64,000 nt of DNA from Hominimerdicola alba (GTDB lineage Bacteria > Bacillota > Clostridia > Oscillospirales > Ruminococcaceae), in contig NZ_FOAT01000016.1 of the NCBI RefSeq assembly GCF_900109655.1, forward strand, positions 1-64,000. The letters are read 5' to 3'. This document shows positions 8,149-17,265 of this stretch, one piece after another. Positions within the stretch are counted from its first letter, which is position 1. Each line of letters opens with the position of its first letter. The notes under the pieces are model-generated. The model was not told the origin of the DNA, ran no database searches, and saw nothing but the letters and a program-made list of their open reading frames with translations. Made by a program: the position numbers and the translations under genes.

Positions 8149-9231
8149 ATGGATGTTATCGAAGAGATCAGAGCACTCGCAGAGGAATATGAAAAATGTG
8201 GAGGAACTGAACGTAGTGACGGCAGCAAGTCTAAGCTTTTCGATCCGCCTGCTACAATAGAACAGGTGCGAGAATTCGAGAAGGAGATGCGTGTCACACT
8301 TCCCGAGGTATTCGTGCGTTATCTCACTGAGCTTGGCAACGGCGGGATAGGACCGAATTACGGCATATATTCGCTGGATAAGATGCGTGAGCGTAATCCC
8401 AATGCAGCAGCGCGTGCCGATCTGCCTGTAATGATCGGCGGAGGACTTCCAGAGGAAGAATGGAGGTCTTTTGCACAGGAGGCTGAAGCGGCAGAAGATG
8501 AAGAGAATTTTGACAAAACGGCTGAGCTCGAACAACGGCTGATTGCGGGCGGCATCTTCATCAGTACACCTGGCTGCACGATGAATACTCTTTTGATGTT
8601 CAGAGGTGAAGCAGCAGGCAGTGTTTGCACCATAGATTCTGATTTTCTTACATGGTATAGCAAGCCCATTGAAAGCGGATGTTCTTTTGAAGATTGGATG
8701 ATCGAAGGACTGCACGATCATATTGCACACCGTAAATACGAAATCGATGTCAGAACAGTCACTCAGTATAACCAAAGCGGACTCGGAATGGCGGGCGAAA
8801 AACTGACTGATTCTCTGATCGAACTGCGCATTGCTCAGCTTATGGAAGAAGGAGATACCAATGCCGTTGATCTGGCTCCTGATATCCGTGATTTCTATGA
8901 GCGTGCGTTTGGAAACGGAACGTTCCGTATGTGGATCGCTGTTCACCGCGGAGAGGTTATCGGCACTGTCGGGCTGACGCTGCTTGAAAAGCCGCCTTAT
9001 TCCGCAAATCCGACCGGTAAGATCGGACTGATCTCGAGCATGTATGTCAAACCGCAATTCCGAAGACGCGGTATGGCAAAGTGTATGCTGGGATATGTTA
9101 TGCGCTGGGCAAAGAGATACGGCATAGGCATTGTGCAGGTTATGGCATCGGAACAGGGCATGAAGCTCTATGAGTCCTGCGGATTCATGCATAGCGAACG
9201 GTTTTTGCAGTATGATCTGAGAAATATTTAA
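8149..9231 (+). CDS. SMI1/KNR4-GNAT acetyltransferase fusion
   Basis: 360 residues. The N-terminal half is SMI1/KNR4-like, with PPATIEQVREFEKEM and LPEVFVRYLTELGNGGIGP, the fold common in immunity proteins of contact-dependent toxins. The C-terminal half (about 225-360) is a GNAT acetyltransferase with the acetyl-CoA loop QFRRRGMAKCML and a closing LYESCGFMHSERF segment. The gene starts 12 nt after the DUF4143 ATPase and is probably cotranscribed. No toxin gene is visible nearby. The fusion is unusual; the acetyl acceptor is unknown. Confidence 0.78.
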   Translation: MDVIEEIRALAEEYEKCGGTERSDGSKSKLFDPPATIEQVREFEKEMRVTLPEVFVRYLTELGNGGIGPNYGIYSLDKMRERNPNAAARADLPVMIGGGLPEEEWRSFAQEAEAAEDEENFDKTAELEQRLIAGGIFISTPGCTMNTLLMFRGEAAGSVCTIDSDFLTWYSKPIESGCSFEDWMIEGLHDHIAHRKYEIDVRTVTQYNQSGLGMAGEKLTDSLIELRIAQLMEEGDTNAVDLAPDIRDFYERAFGNGTFRMWIAVHRGEVIGTVGLTLLEKPPYSANPTGKIGLISSMYVKPQFRRRGMAKCMLGYVMRWAKRYGIGIVQVMASEQGMKLYESCGFMHSERFLQYDLRNI

Positions 9232-9274
9232 GCTATATCGATGATAGTTATGCTTAAAGGAAAGGAGAATAGCT

Positions 9275-10831
9275 ATGGAAAACGTTCCAAAGAAGACAAG
9301 CTATGCAAAGCATATAATAAAATGCTATAAAGACGATCTTAAGTATCGAATTTCGAAGAAACTTATGAACTATCTTCCTGATCTGGAAGGGCGGATGCAG
9401 TGGTATGCAGACACTTTATTGAAATACAGCAGCTTTCCGCTTTTGTATTCGGCACTGTTCTATGACCCCGATATCGATGATATCCGATACATAAGAGATA
9501 CTGCCTCAAATGTTTTGAGCTTTAATCTCGATAACGCATTTTTGGTGAACGCGCTGATGAAAAAGGCGCCGTTTGAAAGTGGTTCTCCCGACTTTGATGA
9601 ATGGGATAAGCTGAATACCGTACCAAAAGACTATTACGGCGGTGATCGTTTATTGCTGATATTAGGCTCGGCACACCCGAACGGTCATGTCCGCGAACAA
9701 TGCCTGCGCCGTTTTTTGAAGCACAGCACAATGCTGAATCATATCATTTACCGCCTCAATGACAATGTTCACGCTGTGCGTAGGGCGGCAGGTGAAGTGC
9801 TTGTAGAATATCTGAAGCGCCCCGATGCTCATCGTGAACTTATCCGTGCTATACCCTATATCGAATACGTCAGACGCGGCGAACGTGCGCATAGAGATGC
9901 TGCATTTTCAATGAACGAGCTGGACAGTCTGCTCAGAAAAGCTATCGCTGAAAACAAACTTAAATTACGCGGCGGTATTTGCTATAATGCATTTACACTC
10001 CACCACGATGCCTCGCAATGTGATACACTTCTGGAGCTTTTCCGTAAAGAAAATAACGGAGAGCAGAGAGTTCTGCTTGAACGTCTGTACCTGCAAACAG
10101 CACCTCAGCCGATATCCTGTGAGGTCATGAACATCTTTATGAAAGACGAATATGAGGGTGTGCGCAGGACAGTATATGCTTATCGGATTCAACGCGAGGG
10201 CATATGGGAAGGATTTGAAAAACTGCTGTGTTCAAAGTCACGCAGGATAAGAAAGTTCGCAGAACAGCAGCTCGATAAAAAATGTTTCGATGTTGCGGAA
10301 TACTGCCGTAATCATCTGCCCGAGACGATGCTTGCTCTTTCAGATACGGGCACAAAGGAAGATATTCCCATTATCCGCCCCTATCTTGATACCCACCCAT
10401 GTGAAGCCCTCACGGCACTTGTTCGCCTTAAAGCCGAAGACAGCAGCAAGCTGATATATGATAATATGCACAGCGATGATCCTGCCGTTGCAAGGACAGC
10501 ATATCACCTTGCAAGAGGACTGAAATGCTTTGATACGAAGCAGCTGCTTTCTATGATACGAAATGATAACAGCGTCCCTGTACTGCAATGGCGTGAGATA
10601 TCTCTGCTGACAAAGGACAGCGTATGGCAGGTCATGCCGCACCTGATACGTCTTGCGGGTGAGTATCCGCGGTTGAACAGAAATATCTTATATCTGATCA
10701 AAAAGAATCTTCATACTAAAGTCAAACTGCCTGCAGACCTCAAAAATGAGATACAGCAGGCACTCAGAAATAGGATTCAAAAGGGAATACCTTGCGAAGT
10801 CAATAACTGCATATTCTATGTTATGAACTGA
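9275..10831 (+). CDS. HEAT-repeat-like protein
   Basis: 518 residues, nearly all alpha-helical, with repeated pairs of helices typical of HEAT/ARM repeats (for example HVREQCLRRFLKH, VHAVRRAAGEVLVEYLK and RIRKFAEQQL). There is no signal peptide, membrane segment or catalytic motif. Such proteins are usually binding scaffolds. GGAAAGGAG precedes the ATG. It follows the SMI1-GNAT gene by 43 nt and is likely the last gene of that accessory operon. Confidence 0.65.
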   Translation: MENVPKKTSYAKHIIKCYKDDLKYRISKKLMNYLPDLEGRMQWYADTLLKYSSFPLLYSALFYDPDIDDIRYIRDTASNVLSFNLDNAFLVNALMKKAPFESGSPDFDEWDKLNTVPKDYYGGDRLLLILGSAHPNGHVREQCLRRFLKHSTMLNHIIYRLNDNVHAVRRAAGEVLVEYLKRPDAHRELIRAIPYIEYVRRGERAHRDAAFSMNELDSLLRKAIAENKLKLRGGICYNAFTLHHDASQCDTLLELFRKENNGEQRVLLERLYLQTAPQPISCEVMNIFMKDEYEGVRRTVYAYRIQREGIWEGFEKLLCSKSRRIRKFAEQQLDKKCFDVAEYCRNHLPETMLALSDTGTKEDIPIIRPYLDTHPCEALTALVRLKAEDSSKLIYDNMHSDDPAVARTAYHLARGLKCFDTKQLLSMIRNDNSVPVLQWREISLLTKDSVWQVMPHLIRLAGEYPRLNRNILYLIKKNLHTKVKLPADLKNEIQQALRNRIQKGIPCEVNNCIFYVMN

Positions 10832-10998
10832 AAAACTATAATAGCTTCCGATGGCTCTTTATGGTATAAAATGTCTCTGAAATAAGTTAATCACATGAAG
10901 AACAGTCGAACATCACCATACTTGGAACAGTGATAATTAACTCTGCTTTCTTCAGCTTACTCGAAATCTGTATACCGCTCACGAAGTAACGAAATAAA

Positions 10999-11054
10999 AA
11001 AGGCTGTGAACAGCCGCATGAGAGTACGATCTCTCACACGGCTGACACAGCCCT
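10999..11054 (-). terminator. Terminator between convergent genes
   Basis: AAAGGCTGTG...CAGCCG pairs with CGGCTG...CACAGCCCTTT in a long interrupted hairpin. On the minus strand it ends in TTTTTATTT, so it mainly serves the secreted protein gene at 11085, but it can also stop the plus-strand operon. Bases 10832-10998 show nothing else. Confidence 0.75.
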
Positions 11055-11084
11055 TTAAAAATGCATCATGTTAACAATCTTATT

Positions 11085-12305
11085 TTATATTTCGGAACCG
11101 CCCCATTCAACGACTGTGAAACCTTTTCTTTCAAATGTGGAAAGTTCCTGCGGTTCGATGTCCACAGCCTCTTCAAGAGGTACATATGTCATGAATACGC
11201 GCAGCATACTATCTGGGGTTGGTGTGATGTTCAGCTTTGCGGAATCTGTATATTTATCACTCTGGAATGAAATGAGATTATATTTGTTATGCTCCATTTG
11301 TGGCAGCCAGTATACGATAAACTCATTCATTTCATCTTCGGTCAGACCCATGTAGCTGAGCTTTTCTTTGAGGAAACTCTCGGTATCACTGCCAGCTACA
11401 CAGAATCCCTTGGAAAGATCAAATTCTGTACGGCAGTTTACAGCATCCCAGAACAGGTATCTGTGATGAGTGCCGTCAGCCTTGTTCACAAGTGATCCGT
11501 CAGGCTTAGCGATTACATCCCAGCCATTGTTGTACTTAGGATAGGTAGTGGCAAGATCTGCTTCAGTCAGCTCCACCTCAACATGAACGTCTGTCTCCTT
11601 TTCGGGATAGAGGTAGATAACAGGCTTATCAGCTACAGGATATAAAATCTGGATCTCGCTTTCGCCCGATTCATTCACGACCTGTACCCAGCCGTACTTT
11701 CCCTTATACTCTGTAAATGCCCAGTTATCGTTATTATTCATAACTCCGAGTTCCTGAAGGAGAGTTTTTCTGGGGATCGTTGTAACTTTACCGTAGCTTG
11801 TATCGGGTCCGAGATACATAGTGACTTCATCGGCAATAACATATAAGTCCGAACCATATTTGATCTCTCTGTCTGGCTTGATATAGGAATTATTGCCTTT
11901 TACGGTAACAGTCACCGCATTATTGATAGCGCTTGTTACATCCCAAGTTCCGCTGACTCTTGCAGCTATAGCAACTTTGTAGGTCATGCCGGGTGTAAGA
12001 TTCTTTGGAGAAGTATATGTATTGTCGGTTATATTCTGTGTCTGAACTTTCCACTTACCTGCAAGATATACAGCTATACCGTACATATCAGCATTTGGAA
12101 TTCTGTCCCATGTAAATCTCACCTGACGGTATTTCTCGCTGTACTCAACCTTGATGTTTGTGGGGAAGGTCGGAATGATGGTGACAGCCTCAACATCCGC
12201 AGCCTGTGCGGTTACGCTCTGCGATATAACAGGCGCACCGAAGCTGACAGCACCTGCTGCCATACAAAGCGACATTACTACTGCTAACAATTTTCTAATC
12301 TGCAT
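11085..12305 (-). CDS. Secreted protein with CBM37/FN3-like module, SH3-like domain and an IYLYP domain
   Basis: 406 residues from the ATG at 12305, chosen because AGGAGGA lies just upstream and a signal peptide (MQIRKLLAVVMSLCMAAG, cleavage after AQA) begins there. Residues about 40-140 form a beta-sandwich module with YGIAVYLAGKWKVQTQ, KNLTPGMTYKVAIAARV and GTWDVTSAINNA, nearly identical in pattern to the C-terminus of the xylanase at 32337. Residues about 150-215 look like a bacterial SH3 domain (YGSDLYVIADEVTMYLGPD). The rest begins KPVIYLYPEKETDVHVEVEL, a domain seen in surface proteins of gut Clostridia and of unknown function. The protein probably binds polysaccharide or cell wall. Confidence 0.75.
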   Translation of the reverse strand: MQIRKLLAVVMSLCMAAGAVSFGAPVISQSVTAQAADVEAVTIIPTFPTNIKVEYSEKYRQVRFTWDRIPNADMYGIAVYLAGKWKVQTQNITDNTYTSPKNLTPGMTYKVAIAARVSGTWDVTSAINNAVTVTVKGNNSYIKPDREIKYGSDLYVIADEVTMYLGPDTSYGKVTTIPRKTLLQELGVMNNNDNWAFTEYKGKYGWVQVVNESGESEIQILYPVADKPVIYLYPEKETDVHVEVELTEADLATTYPKYNNGWDVIAKPDGSLVNKADGTHHRYLFWDAVNCRTEFDLSKGFCVAGSDTESFLKEKLSYMGLTEDEMNEFIVYWLPQMEHNKYNLISFQSDKYTDSAKLNITPTPDSMLRVFMTYVPLEEAVDIEPQELSTFERKGFTVVEWGGSEI

Positions 12306-12366
12306 AATTATGTCCTCCTGACTTTTCTTGTTGAAAATAATAATATATATCAATATTTCTAAAGAT

Positions 12367-12395
12367 ATGATAGCACAGATAATTATCAATGTCAA
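12367..12395 (-). promoter_or_regulatory. Promoter of the secreted CBM37-like protein gene
   Basis: TTGACA (12395-12390) and TATCAT (12372-12367) on the minus strand with a 17-nt spacer, 60 nt before the ATG. Confidence 0.75.
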
Positions 12396-12552
12396 TAATT
12401 TCGATACAATTTCTTAATCGTTCGTTGCTTATCACTAATTGAAGAGTCTATTAATGTTTATTTTGACTGCAAATGAAAACGGATAGCCATCTTTTGTGAA
12501 GACGGCTATCCGTTTTGCTTGTATCATATTATATCAATGTCAGTCAATTATT

Positions 12553-12754
12553 TTATTGTAACAATACTCGAATGTTTGAGAGCGTTTTCTGTGTCCAAAT
12601 TACCGTTTTTACTCTTGTAGCAATAGCAACTTTATAGGTCTTGCCCGGTGTCAGATTCTTTGGAGATGTGTAAACTGTATCAGTGATATTCTGCGCCTGT
12701 ACTGACGTTAATTGTATCATAACTGCTCAGGTCAAGTGTAGTCAGACTGTTACA
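12553..12754 (-). pseudogene. Decayed remnants of a CBM37-like module and a leucine-rich repeat
   Basis: Minus-strand bases 12702-12553 encode VQAQNITDTVYTSPKNLTPG and then KTYKVAIATRVK before leaving the family pattern and reaching a stop. This is clearly a piece of the same module found in the genes at 11085 and 32337. Just upstream in another frame, 12754-12680 reads SLTTLDLSSYDTINVSTG, a leucine-rich-repeat-like stretch. No start, signal peptide or ribosome site remains. It looks like the residue of a secreted modular protein. Confidence 0.65.
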
Positions 12755-12806
12755 TCATAATAAGTTTTTTCCACCCATAGTCAAAAAAAACAACCCATAA
12801 AGAAAC

Positions 12807-12836
12807 AAGCAGACACCATTGTTCTGGCATCTGCTT
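12807..12836 (-). terminator. Orphan hairpin with T-run
   Basis: AAGCAGACACCA (12807-12818) pairs with TGGCATCTGCTT (12825-12836) with minor mismatches. On the minus strand TTGTTTCTTT follows. No intact gene lies immediately upstream on that strand, so it may be left from the decayed region. Bases 12840-13020 hold no recognisable gene. Confidence 0.45.
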
Positions 12837-13022
12837 GCTTAAATTTTGCTATAATATAAGCTTAGAGTTGAAAAACGCCTATTTACAGTCGTTTTAACCG
12901 TTTTTTAGAAAAAAGCCTCTCTCATCGTACCACGATCCCGTGTGACTTTTCGCGTGATTTTTTGTCTGCAAATCTTCATTTTCAGCTGCAGAAACAGCAG
13001 TTATAAAGTTAAAGTAAAAGAA

Positions 13023-13062
13023 AAACCCGTAAACACGGCGTTTTCGTCATGTCAACGGGCTT
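13023..13062 (-). terminator. Terminator of tRNA-Arg
   Basis: On the minus strand AAGCCCGT...ACGGGTTT encloses a second stem ACATGACG-AAAA-CGCCGTGT (with wobble pairs), followed by TTTTTC. It lies 10 nt past the tRNA 3' end. Confidence 0.7.
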
Positions 13063-13072
13063 TATCGTTGGA

Positions 13073-13146
13073 TGCGCCAGGAGGGACTCGAACCCCCGAC
13101 CTACTGGTTCGTAGCCAGTCACTCTATCCAGCTGAGCTACTGGCGC
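13073..13146 (-). tRNA. tRNA-Arg (anticodon ACG)
   Basis: The minus strand gives a complete cloverleaf: acceptor GCGCCAG/CTGGCGC, D-arm with AGCTCAGCTGGATAGAGT, anticodon stem ACTGG around CTACGAA (anticodon ACG), and T-arm GGGGGTTCGAGTCCC. The discriminator is A and no CCA is encoded. It borders the accessory region on its 3' side; no duplicated tRNA end was seen. Confidence 0.95.
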
Positions 13147-13242
13147 TCAATCAACTCTAATATTATAGCATTATATAGGCGAGTTGTCAATAGCAAAATC
13201 GATATTTAACAAAATGTATGATATCTGTTAATTTACCGTTCA

Positions 13243-13896
13243 TTACTTCGCGAGAAGCTCTTTGTAATTATCAAAGCAGATGTCTGCTTCTCCCAGCATT
13301 ATAGCCTTTTCGGCGTCGCTGAGCTCGTCCAGGCAGGCAGCCGAAGCAAATCCACCCAGCTTTGCACCACGTATGCCCTCTGGCAGGTCTTCAAAAACCA
13401 CTGTATCGGCTGATGTGGTACCCAGCCTTTCGCAGGCAAGCTCGTACACATCGGGGAAGCCCTTGCCCCTGCCAACTTCCTCGGTGGTGGCAAAGCTTTC
13501 AAACAGGGAGAGCACTCCCAGCCTTTTCAGCACAGGCTCATACAGCGCCGCAGAATTGGCAGTAGCCAGACCCAGCTTCACACCCTTGCCCGAAAGATAC
13601 CGCAGGAAATCAGCCGCACCGTCCACCTCGCCGATGATGTGGGTATACTCGTACACCGCCATATCGTGCCATTCCTGCATTATGCTCTCGATGCTGTCGT
13701 CAAGCCCCAGAAGGTCTTTCGTGTAAATGGCAGCCGCCCTGAAATCCTTGGTGGAAACAGCTTCATAGTAACCCTCGGGGACTTCCATGCCCCGCTTTTT
13801 GAAAAACAGGCGGTCTATCTCGCTCCATACACCCTTTGAGCGTATGAGAGTGCCGTCAAGGTCAAAGACCGCTGCCTTGAATCCTGTGAAATCCAT
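13243..13896 (-). CDS. HAD-superfamily hydrolase, beta-phosphoglucomutase-like
   Basis: 217 residues. Motif I is VFDLDGTLIRS (nucleophile Asp about 11), motif II is LATANSA, Lys is in GRGKGFPD, and motif IV is VVFEDLPEGIRGAK. The helical cap after motif I places it with the phosphoglycolate phosphatase/beta-phosphoglucomutase group; the substrate cannot be assigned. It starts 1 nt after the stop of the DUF4261 gene, so translation is coupled. Confidence 0.85.
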   Translation of the reverse strand: MDFTGFKAAVFDLDGTLIRSKGVWSEIDRLFFKKRGMEVPEGYYEAVSTKDFRAAAIYTKDLLGLDDSIESIMQEWHDMAVYEYTHIIGEVDGAADFLRYLSGKGVKLGLATANSAALYEPVLKRLGVLSLFESFATTEEVGRGKGFPDVYELACERLGTTSADTVVFEDLPEGIRGAKLGGFASAACLDELSDAEKAIMLGEADICFDNYKELLAK

Positions 13897-13897
13897 A

Positions 13898-14656
13898 TCA
13901 GAAACCTATCTTAGCAGTTATGCCCTTAACGCTGACACCGTCACCCACGCTGATGGGCAGCTTCTGCTCCTCGCTGAAGCCTATGGTCTCGCCGTCTTTC
14001 AGCTCAACGTGTTCGCTGAGGACATACTCTTCAATGGAGAACATGAAGCTTATCACCTGGTCGGGCTGCTGCTTGCTGTCAATGACTTCCAGCTCGTTCA
14101 TGCCGAAGAAAGTCATGCCCGATGTGAAAGCGCAGAGCCCCTCCTTAGCCAGATACATACCTGTATAAAGCAGTATTGGCACGGGAAGCTCGTCATTCTT
14201 GATAGTCTCGGCAAAGTTCATGTAGAACTCCTTTTCGTATACCGTGGGGTTCTTGTATATGCCGATGGCGTTGTCAAGCTTCAGCAGGCTGTAAGCTATC
14301 TTCGCGAAAAGCAGAGCCTGATCCATAGCATCGAACTTGTTCATAACAGCCATCATTACGTGAGCCTGATGCTTTGCCACCTCAGCTGCACCGTCTTTCC
14401 AGAGGATATTGTTCTTAGCGCACTCCTCAGCTTCGTTGTTTGGTACAGGGTTGGGCATAAGTGAACAAGCCACCACCATACCATCGGTGTGGAATACCAG
14501 CGCATTGTCCTTAACTTCGTCATCAACTTCGATGCCCCAGTCATCTTTCAGTGACTTCTTGAATCTTGCCCAGTCCATATTAGCGTCCTTGTAGAGAACA
14601 AAGCCCGCAAGAACATTACCTTCTTTTTTATCGTTGTTAACTGTATTTTCAGCCAT
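13898..14656 (-). CDS. DUF4261 domain-containing protein
   Basis: 252 residues from the second of two nearby ATGs; the first (14662) is only 2 nt from the GGAGG. It matches the DUF4261 pattern: VFHTDGMVVACSLMPNPVPNNEAE, then AKHQAHVMMAV, then ILLYTGMYLAKEG. The protein is soluble with no catalytic motif. The family is of unknown function and often lies near SMI1-type or stress genes. It is the first gene of a two-gene operon with the HAD hydrolase. Confidence 0.75.
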   Translation of the reverse strand: MAENTVNNDKKEGNVLAGFVLYKDANMDWARFKKSLKDDWGIEVDDEVKDNALVFHTDGMVVACSLMPNPVPNNEAEECAKNNILWKDGAAEVAKHQAHVMMAVMNKFDAMDQALLFAKIAYSLLKLDNAIGIYKNPTVYEKEFYMNFAETIKNDELPVPILLYTGMYLAKEGLCAFTSGMTFFGMNELEVIDSKQQPDQVISFMFSIEEYVLSEHVELKDGETIGFSEEQKLPISVGDGVSVKGITAKIGF

Positions 14657-14709
14657 AGCCATAACCTCCGTGTCTTATGGGGCGATCCCATTACTGCAAT
14701 ATCTTAAAT

Positions 14710-14738
14710 ATTATATCACATCTTACGGCAAATGTAAA
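14710..14738 (-). promoter_or_regulatory. Promoter of the DUF4261-HAD operon
   Basis: TTTACA (14738-14733) and TATAAT (14715-14710) on the minus strand with a 17-nt spacer. Confidence 0.75.
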
Positions 14739-14912
14739 GACCATAAAGCGAATAATGCTCCAGCCCATGGACCTTATTAAGAATGTTCTGCCTTATAATA
14801 GTATTATCTTTGTCTTAGGGGAGTATGTACATGATTTGTACTTTATATTTAATATTTTAAACAAAAATATCTAGATAAGATGGATATTTTATCATCTTTT
14901 TTAAAATAAGTA

Positions 14913-14941
14913 TTGAAAAATGAACTAATATATGCTATAAT
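14913..14941 (+). promoter_or_regulatory. Promoter of the signalling cluster, with a 160-nt leader
   Basis: TTGAAA (14913-14918) and TATAAT (14936-14941) with a 17-nt spacer. The leader (about 14948-15107) contains small stem-loops but matches no riboswitch class known to me. Bases 14742-14912 hold only a weak hairpin near 14875-14902. Confidence 0.7.
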
Positions 14942-15107
14942 AACATATGGTAGTATGAAGAAGTATATTTGCGGAAAGTATCCTGCTGTATGAAAATGCT
15001 CTGTATACCGCGTGAAAAGGCGCATATACGGTGTCCTGCGGGAGCTGTCACAATCGCATAGTAAGATGATCTAATACCGGAGAGTAAGCAGAAAAGAGGG
15101 AAATATC

Positions 15108-16802
15108 ATGATCAGGTCAAAAAATATTCAGCGTCCGCAGAAAGTTCTTATCGTGGACGATCAGGAGATCAACAGAGATGCTCTGGAAGTTATCATGGAG
15201 AATGATTATGATATCATTTTCGCGGAAAACGGAGCGCAGGCTTTGGAGCTTATGCGCCACCATAAAAATGAGTTATCCGTAGTCATGCTTGATCTTATCA
15301 TGCCTGTGATGGACGGTTATGAGGTGCTGGTTACCATACAGGATGACGAAGAGCTCCGCGGCATACCCGTTATAGTCATGACTTCATACGAGGAAGCAGA
15401 GCTTGAAGCCCTCAGGCTGGGGGCTGCGGATTTCATTACAAAGCCATTTGACGTACACGAGGTCATACTTGCCCGTGTTGCAAGGATAATCGAGCTGTTT
15501 GAGGGACGCAGGCTCATATCATCGGCAGAAAAGGACGGGCTTACAGGTCTTTACAGCAGAAATTTCTTCTATGAATACGCCGAGCGTCTGTACAGGTATC
15601 ACCCTGAACTGAAGATGGAGGCTATCGTGCTGAACATCGATCGCTTCCATACCCTGAACGCACTCCATGGCAGAGAATTCGGTGACAGGGCACTCATGAC
15701 ACTTGGGGATATCATAAGGGATTTTCTCAGAGAAAAAGAGGGTATCGCCAGCCGTTTCGATGCGGACAGATTCGCCATATACTGTATCCACTGTGACGAC
15801 CACAGGGCGCTTCTGGACAGCTTTCAGGCTAAGATGGACGAATTCTCACCCAAGGTCAGGATACACCTGAGAATGGGCGTGGACGAGCGCACAGAGGACG
15901 CTGAACCCGTTATCCTTTTCGACAGGGCGCGTACCGCCTGTATAATGGCTCGCAGCGATTTCCATAACCCCCTGAGGTTATACAATGAGGATATACTGAA
16001 AAAAGAGCTTTTCGACCAGAGACTTATGGGTGACCTGCGCCATGCACTGGCGGACGGTCAGTTCCGTGTGTATTATCAGCCCAAATACGATATACGCTGT
16101 GAACCCCCCAGACTCAGGAGCGCAGAAGCACTGGTGCGGTGGGAGCACCCCGATCTCGGCATGATATCTCCGGGTACCTTCATACCCCTGTTTGAGGGTA
16201 ACGGGCTCATCACTTTGGTGGATAACTACGTATGGGAGGAGACCGCTAAGCAGGTGGCGAAGTGGAGAAAAAAGTTCAGCGTAACACTGCCTGTATCGGT
16301 GAACATATCCCGTGCTGATATCTTCGACCCCGACCTGACGGACAGGCTTTGCAGGCTCATCACGGATAATGGTCTGGAATACCGCGATATCAAGCTTGAA
16401 GTGACTGAATCAGCCTATTCACAGGACGCAGACAGGCTCCTTGACCTTATCCATTCCCTCAGGCATATAGGCTTTGAGATAGAGATGGACGACTTCGGCG
16501 CGGGGTATTCTTCGCTGAATATGCTGTCCTCAATGCCCATAGATGTGCTGAAGATGGATATGTCCTTTGTGAGGAATATCGAGAAAAGCGAAACAGACCT
16601 GAGGCTGATGAAGCTTATCCTTGATATCGCTGGTAATCTCAAGCTCAGCGTAGTTGCTGAGGGCGTTGAAACAGAGGGTCAGCTGAAGCTTCTCAGGGAC
16701 GCGGACTGCGACCTTGTACAGGGATACTATTTTTCAAGACCTGTCCCTGCCAATGAATTTGAAGTATTTATCGAAAAAGAACGTGAACGCAGCGTTGGCT
16801 GA
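15108..16802 (+). CDS. Response regulator with degenerate GGDEF and EAL domains
   Basis: 564 residues. The receiver domain (about 12-130) has the acidic pair DD near 17-18, phospho-acceptor Asp62 (VVMLDLIMP), a Thr/Ser site (VMTS) and Lys (TKPFD). A GGDEF-like region (about 140-290) keeps DGLTGLYSRNFF but has RFDADRFAIY where GGDEF should be, so it should not make cyclic di-GMP. The EAL domain (about 310-550) keeps EALVRWEH, NIS, EVTES, DDFGAGYSSL and AEGVETEGQ, so phosphodiesterase activity is plausible. It is first in a run of five co-oriented signalling genes. Confidence 0.9.
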   Translation: MIRSKNIQRPQKVLIVDDQEINRDALEVIMENDYDIIFAENGAQALELMRHHKNELSVVMLDLIMPVMDGYEVLVTIQDDEELRGIPVIVMTSYEEAELEALRLGAADFITKPFDVHEVILARVARIIELFEGRRLISSAEKDGLTGLYSRNFFYEYAERLYRYHPELKMEAIVLNIDRFHTLNALHGREFGDRALMTLGDIIRDFLREKEGIASRFDADRFAIYCIHCDDHRALLDSFQAKMDEFSPKVRIHLRMGVDERTEDAEPVILFDRARTACIMARSDFHNPLRLYNEDILKKELFDQRLMGDLRHALADGQFRVYYQPKYDIRCEPPRLRSAEALVRWEHPDLGMISPGTFIPLFEGNGLITLVDNYVWEETAKQVAKWRKKFSVTLPVSVNISRADIFDPDLTDRLCRLITDNGLEYRDIKLEVTESAYSQDADRLLDLIHSLRHIGFEIEMDDFGAGYSSLNMLSSMPIDVLKMDMSFVRNIEKSETDLRLMKLILDIAGNLKLSVVAEGVETEGQLKLLRDADCDLVQGYYFSRPVPANEFEVFIEKERERSVG

Positions 16803-16861
16803 GGTCGGCGCTGTATAATGTAAAATTATGGTCTGATAAATTTATCAAGGGGCTGAGTTTT

Positions 16862-17230
16862 ATGACGTTACAGGAATTGTATTATGAGATAGGCGGAGAT
16901 TATGACCAGGCTATGCGGGTGCTCCGCATGGAAAAGCTGATAGACAAGCATATCAGGAAGATGAGGACGAATTCCGTAGTTGAGGGGCTGGTGTATGCGG
17001 GAGAGAGTATGGAACCCGCACAGATATTTGAAGCGGCTCACGCTATGAAAGGCGTCTGCGCTAATCTGGGTCTAGTGGGTCTTGCGGGAATGGCTTCGGA
17101 GATAGCCGAGGAATTTCGTCCCGGCAATTCCAGAAGACTTACAGACGATGAAGTAAAATTGAGGATAAAAAAGATAGGTGAAGCTTACAAAAGAACGGCT
17201 GACCGCATAAGGAGATACGAAGAAGGCTGA
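16862..17230 (+). CDS. Stand-alone Hpt phosphotransfer protein
   Basis: 122 residues, all helical. The Hpt signature AHAMKGVCANLGLVGL (His about residue 62) matches the phosphorylatable HxxKG motif. Hpt proteins shuttle phosphate between a hybrid kinase receiver and a final response regulator. Two hybrid kinases follow and a response regulator precedes it, so it is well placed as the relay intermediate. The ribosome site is weak (GGGGCTGAG). Confidence 0.88.
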   Translation: MTLQELYYEIGGDYDQAMRVLRMEKLIDKHIRKMRTNSVVEGLVYAGESMEPAQIFEAAHAMKGVCANLGLVGLAGMASEIAEEFRPGNSRRLTDDEVKLRIKKIGEAYKRTADRIRRYEEG

Positions 17231-17265
17231 ACTTTCTGCAAGCCGTTTTGAGAGGTCTGAGCATC

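Noticed and set aside
8122-9192. Long minus-strand open frame opposite the SMI1-GNAT gene
   Set aside because: Its translation has no family resemblance and no ribosome site; the plus-strand frame has clear domains.
5885-13146. Integrated island bounded by tRNA-Arg with a duplicated attachment site
   Set aside because: No copy of the tRNA 3' end and no intact integrase were found, so only scattered mobile remnants are claimed.
14948-15107. Cyclic-di-GMP riboswitch in the leader of the signalling cluster
   Set aside because: The conserved sequence elements of the known classes are absent.
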